Notes under the pieces: model-generated
Databases searched by the model: none
The model's input: the letters and a program-made list of their open reading frames with translations, nothing else
Told to the model about the DNA's origin: nothing
Translations under genes and position numbers: made by a program
NCBI RefSeq assembly: GCF_051622035.1
Contig: NC_135362.1
Location: forward strand, 26,843,001-26,907,000
Source: Arctopsyche grandis
Lineage: Eukaryota > Arthropoda > Insecta > Trichoptera > Hydropsychidae
Length of the DNA: 64,000 nucleotides
Direction: 5' to 3'
In this document: positions 59,841-64,000 of the stretch, one piece after another
Position numbering within the stretch: position 1 is the first letter of the stretch
Layout of the letters: each line of letters opens with the position of its first letter

Positions 59841-60796
59841 CCCTTTGACTGCTACAACAACGATAAATCGTTGTTTTGAAATCGGCGAAGATTGCTACGA
59901 CGATCGTCGTTGTCGTCATTAATTGTCGTATTTCAATACTTTCTTTGCCAGCGCATCAGTGGAACGAAACATTTTTTTTATATACGTATTTATATTTATT
60001 TTTCAATCAAGCTTTATAAATATTTATCAATTTTTTAAAAGCTCTTCAATTTCGGGTTCATCATCAAAGTAAATTTCGGGTTCGTTGTCAAAGTCATATA
60101 AGGAGTTATTACTTGGGAATTGATTATTGTCGATAAATTCATTTTCAGAATCAGTAGAGCTGCTGATTTGTCGAGTTCCTCGGCGAGGAGCTATTATTTC
60201 GCTTTCGTCACTTTCACTGTCCGATATCATTTTGCAGAATTAAAATAAATGGCAAAAAACAATAGAAATCCGCTTTCAATTATATAGGTCACGAGACGTC
60301 ACGAATTCGTGCAATCAATCAAATGCAACTGAAATGCATACAAAATGTTTATGATACATGTTGAAAAATTATTTGATTATTAGAAACTTCGCATCCTTGT
60401 TTGTCTCGCTCACACATACACAATTAAAACCAAGAAAGAAAGAGAGAAAGACCGCTACCTGTTTCAAATGTATCGCTTGTTTTGACAACGACAAATACAT
60501 CGATGTCTAAAAATAGATTATTGAAAAAAATAATGCGTTCGAAACAATCGTCAAAACTTATTTAGTGTATATATGTAGGTATCTCTTTCGCACGCACGCA
60601 TGTAAAAGCAAGACAGAAAGAGAGAGCGCGAGTCCACAACTGCTTCTTAAAATTGTATATAAAGTATTAAAAAAATTACGCGCGTTCGGCGAAGCAAGTA
60701 TGTAAAAAAATATATTATATTTATTTTTTTATAAAGTAATTACAAATGTTAGCATTTTTCGCTTGGACATTGAAAAACCTCGTAGCAGCCAAAGGG
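59841..60796. mobile_element. Non-autonomous piggyBac element
   Basis: Termini CCCTTTGACTGCTAC and GTAGCAGCCAAAGGG, flanked by TTAA (59837-59840 and 60797-60800). Subterminal palindrome AACAACGATAAATCGTTGTT. Inside, a 67-codon - frame (60230-60027) begins MISDSESDESEIIAPRRG and is acid-rich, like the N-terminus of piggyBac transposases; the catalytic domain is absent. The GMC duplicate at 53419-53422 holds the unoccupied target (TTGA). Insertion lies about 178 bp past the stop of the distal GMC gene. Confidence 0.9.
60027..60230 (-). pseudogene. N-terminal remnant of piggyBac transposase
   Basis: 67 residues, Ser/Asp/Glu-rich: MISDSESDESEIIAPRRG, SSSTDSENEF, then EPEIYFDDEPEIEELLKN and a stop. 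It matches in style the acidic N-terminus of piggyBac transposases and lies where such a gene would start. The DDD catalytic core and the cysteine-rich C-terminus are missing. Confidence 0.6.
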
Positions 60797-60974
60797 TTAA
60801 TATTACGTCATATGTATGTACTTATGCAATATGTTCAGGGCATGTGTTGTAATTTTAATTTTAAATAGTACTTGTGTTTTTGTAGTACAAAAATACTATC
60901 TTTGAAAACCGAATATGAATAGGAAATAAACACAAATTTTTCCAGTACCTTTGAAATTTCCCAATTTATAACAA

Positions 60975-63900
60975 TCATTTCCAAGTTGCTTTTAAAATAT
61001 CAGCCAATTTCTCTCCGACCATTACAGATGGTGCATTAGTGTGGGCAGTTACCGGCAAAGGAATTACGCTAGTATCGGCGACTCGAAGTCTCTTAATACC
61101 GTGTACTTTGAGTTCGTGATCCACTACAGCTTCCGGATCGGAAACCGGACCCATTTTGCAAGTACCTATCTGATGGTGAAGAGTCGATCCTAAAGTTCGA
61201 ACAGCGCAAGCCCAATAATCATCGCTTCCAAAAGTGTGGGCGTAACAAGTTGGAAAGTGTTTGTCGTGTAATTTAGACCCAACACTTCTGAAAGCATTGG
61301 TTTCAGATAGTTTAATAGCGTATTTGATGCCTTCGACGAGAGCTCGCAAATCTCTCTCGTCTGAAAAATAATCGTAGTAGAATTTGGGCCAGTGGAATGG
61401 ATTTCTGTCCTTCAGTTTCAGATATCCTTTAGATTTGGGCGTCAGCAGCATCGGAAACATTGTCCAGCACTCTTTTTCAACCACATCTCCGTAGACACTT
61501 TTATAAAATTGATCTGTTATTCTGAATCCTTTCCGGACAGCATTGCTGGCATCAGATATAATTCCACCTGGAAGAAATATCAATTCCACGTCTGGATGGT
61601 CTGCAGTCTCTTCAGAAACGTTCGTTTTAATAAAACCAAGTCCTTCCACGCCTCCAGTGAGAGTTAAAGGACCGTCTCCATAGTTGAACAAACTAGCGAA
61701 ATTTTTCAAACTGAGCATTTTACTTTCAACGATGCTCGTTCCTGTCGTATTCGAAAAGAATATCAATCCTGGATAGCATAAATGATCGTACATAGTCTCT
61801 CCGACCTTTAAATCTTTAATGACAGGTATGCCCAATTCCTCTAAATGTGGCTTCGGTCCTATTCCAGAGAGCATCAACAGCTGTGGAGATGCCAAAGCTC
61901 CTGCAGATACTATTACCTCCTTTCTAGCTTTAACTTTATATTGCAACCTGTTTCTTATGTACTCTACAGACTTTACAGTCTTTGTTTTCCTGCTGATGTT
62001 AATTTTAGTCACTCTGCTGTGAGGAAGGATATGTAAATTGGTCCTATGTTTGAAAGGATGAAGAAAAGCTTTGGCCGCACTGTGTCTTCTGCCGTGAAAG
62101 ATGTTCGCTTGATTGGTTGCAAATCCTGTGCCACTGCTTCGCTTATTATGATCTATCCTTTTTTGACCCAACTCTGAAGCAGCTTGGAAAAACAAACTCA
62201 AAAGAGGGGACCTGAAAAGTTACACCAGATTTAGCTTAAATTATAAATTAGAACTGATTTGAATATGGTGGAATAATCACTTGTATGGTAGATCGCTAAC
62301 ACTCAATAGGCCATCTCTATTGTGATACTTAGAACTTTCCAAGCCTTGCAAATTAGCTCTTTCAGACTTTAAAAAGTAAGGCAGCACCTCATCATATGAC
62401 CTGAAATATATTACAGAATTACTAAAGAACTATAGCGTAGAACGTTTCAGAAATTATCTACGAGTTGAATTATATCAGTTTGCATTATGAACTACTGTTG
62501 TATTATTGTAGTAATCATCCAACTAATTCTTAGCAAAATTTGATTACCATCCAGGATTTCCAGCTTGTGCTATTCTGTCCCAGTCTAATTTTCTACCTCG
62601 CGTATGAATCATGTAATTTATTACACTGGATCCTCCCACAGCTTTTCCTCTGGGCCAACTGCATCGCTGGTCGTCCATACCTTAAATAAATCATTAAGAA
62701 GTTTTCAGAACTACATAATATGTATACGTATTCGTGCTAATTTTAGTTTAAAAATTCAAAATGGCGTATGAGCCAAATTGTTCTGAAGTGGTTATTTATT
62801 TATTTTAAGAAACATAAACAAAGAGCATCGAAATGTATGTACAAATGTATATAAAGGTATCTAAAGATCAAAAACAACAATGAAAATAAAAATAAAAGAA
62901 GAAAATTGAATAATGGTGAATGTGGGATATATGTACCTACATATGTATTACAAAGAAAAATGATGAAATAATAGAAATTTAAAGTGAGAAAAGAAACAAA
63001 AAAAGGATCAATATGAGAGGGAATAGTGTCAAAAGAAGAGCAATATCTCTGTACTTATATAAAATGGAATTACAGGAATGCTTGGTATAACAGACATTAA
63101 TGTGAAATAATTAATAATTACGAAGGGATGTGATTGGACGTTGGAATAAGATTTTACTTAATAAATAAGGACTATCAATTATATAATTCTTAGACGAATA
63201 AAATAAATCATAAATTTTCCTCCTAGATTGTAAGGAAACAAAATGGCCATTGTGAAGAAATTTGGAATTGCTGTATGAAAGGATTTTTTTAATTGTGTTC
63301 TAAATTATTAGCATACATATACGCGATAGAAATCATTCCAAACAGTACTAGCAAATTCCAGATGATTTCTTACAAATGTATTTAAAAGCAAGACACCGGT
63401 ACGATGGGATCTAAAGGGCTTGGATAAAGTCTAATAATGAAATCCAAATTCCAATATGCCTTGCTTATTATTAAATCAATATGAAAACAGAAAGATAATT
63501 TACTATCAAGTAAAACGTCAAGGTCTCTCACACGATCAACCCCAAGTAATTATTAAGTATTGATAAGAAAATTAAACAATATGGGGGATATACATATGTA
63601 AGTCTAGAGACTTTAATGTGGACACTTGGTAACATTGAGAAACAACTGGTTATTAAGACAAAAGTTAGTGAAGGAGTCCAAGTCTTTTTGTAAGTTTATA
63701 CAATCTTCAATGTAAGAGGTTTTTTTAAACTTTAATGTCGTCAGCAAATAACCTAAAATATGAGTTATACTACGTTTGTACTCACCCATACATATGCCAT
63801 CGATTTTCTCCATTCTGTAGCCCCAATTATAGTCGGTGCTTTGAAAACTAGCTGCTATCAAAGGAATATCGGTTAATAGAGACTCTGCACCACCTGCTTC

Positions 63901-64000
63901 CAGAAGCAGCACGGACCAATTATTCTCTTCGCTTAGTCTGTTTGCCAACACGCAACCGGCAGCTCCGGCTCCGATTATTACAAAATCATACTCTTTCAAG
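60975..64000 (-). CDS. GMC oxidoreductase (glucose dehydrogenase-like), 5' partial
   Basis: FAD-dependent dehydrogenase/oxidase of the insect glucose-dehydrogenase group; substrate unknown. Exons on -: from beyond 64000 to 63786, 62680-62548, 62400-62281, 62211-60975, in phase, about 567 visible residues. N-terminal FAD-binding motif [21 protein letters not shown] and LLLEAGG; then [29 protein letters not shown], the GMC signature [16 protein letters not shown], and the C-terminal HHQIGTCKM and [10 protein letters not shown], which hold the expected active-site histidines. The signal-peptide exon must lie outside the window (compare 57361-57085 in the pseudogene copy). The visible exon starts at the same residue as the pseudogene's exon A, three codons in. 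No disabling change is seen. Introns share long similarity with those of the pseudogene, so the locus was duplicated as a block. Confidence 0.9.

Overview
The window is animal nuclear DNA, almost certainly from an insect. It is AT-rich, its genes are split by GT-AG introns, and its gene families are typical of insects: a class II CPD photolyase, a phospholipid scramblase, a dibasic-site prohormone and insect-type GMC oxidoreductases. Most of the remaining sequence is transposable-element debris (BEL/Pao, LINEs, tRNA-derived SINEs, Helitrons, hAT, piggyBac, Mutator-like foldbacks). I cannot fix the order or species from the sequence alone. The layout below rests on exon reading by eye: splice consensus, phase continuity and conserved family motifs.

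Left part (1-16.2 kb) is the gene-containing arm. A hAT MITE with a perfect 8-bp target duplication (41-526) and a LINE tail precede the last five visible exons of a class II CPD photolyase on + (1544-2993; 5' exons lie outside the window). A six-exon phospholipid scramblase runs on - (8890 to 5534) and can be read from start to stop; its introns hold a LINE tail, an LTR and a foldback. Divergent from it is a candidate 34-aa peptide gene (9710-10770, +). A three-exon secreted prohormone-like protein of 868 aa with a novel-looking ten-cysteine C-terminal module runs on - (16148 to 12492).

Middle part (16.2-53 kb) has no confident protein gene. It holds a BEL/Pao element whose reverse transcriptase is largely deleted and whose pol carries one in-frame stop (25108-29283), solo LTRs, about ten SINEs that share a core but differ in head and tail, a LINE split by a SINE that is itself split by a Helitron (20340-21770), two Mutator-like MITEs with 9-bp target duplications, hAT and TTAA-flanked MITEs, a perfect 29-bp hairpin, a large AT-centred palindrome, and a GC-rich minus-strand promoter and first-exon candidate near 40.1-40.6 kb. 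Two minor coding candidates on - (46564-46734 and 52082-52276) are uncertain.

Right part (53-64 kb) is a duplicated GMC oxidoreductase locus on -. The distal copy (60975-64000, continuing off the edge) has all catalytic motifs. The proximal copy (53553-57361) keeps its signal-peptide exon but is a pseudogene with two internal deletions and frameshifts. A non-autonomous piggyBac element lies just downstream of the distal copy, and the proximal copy preserves the matching empty site.

Nothing suggests an operon or that the genes act together. The photolyase repairs UV damage in DNA, the scramblase moves membrane lipids, and the prohormone and GMC proteins are secretory. No CRISPR array, rRNA or free-standing tRNA gene was seen; tRNA-like sequence occurs only as SINE heads.
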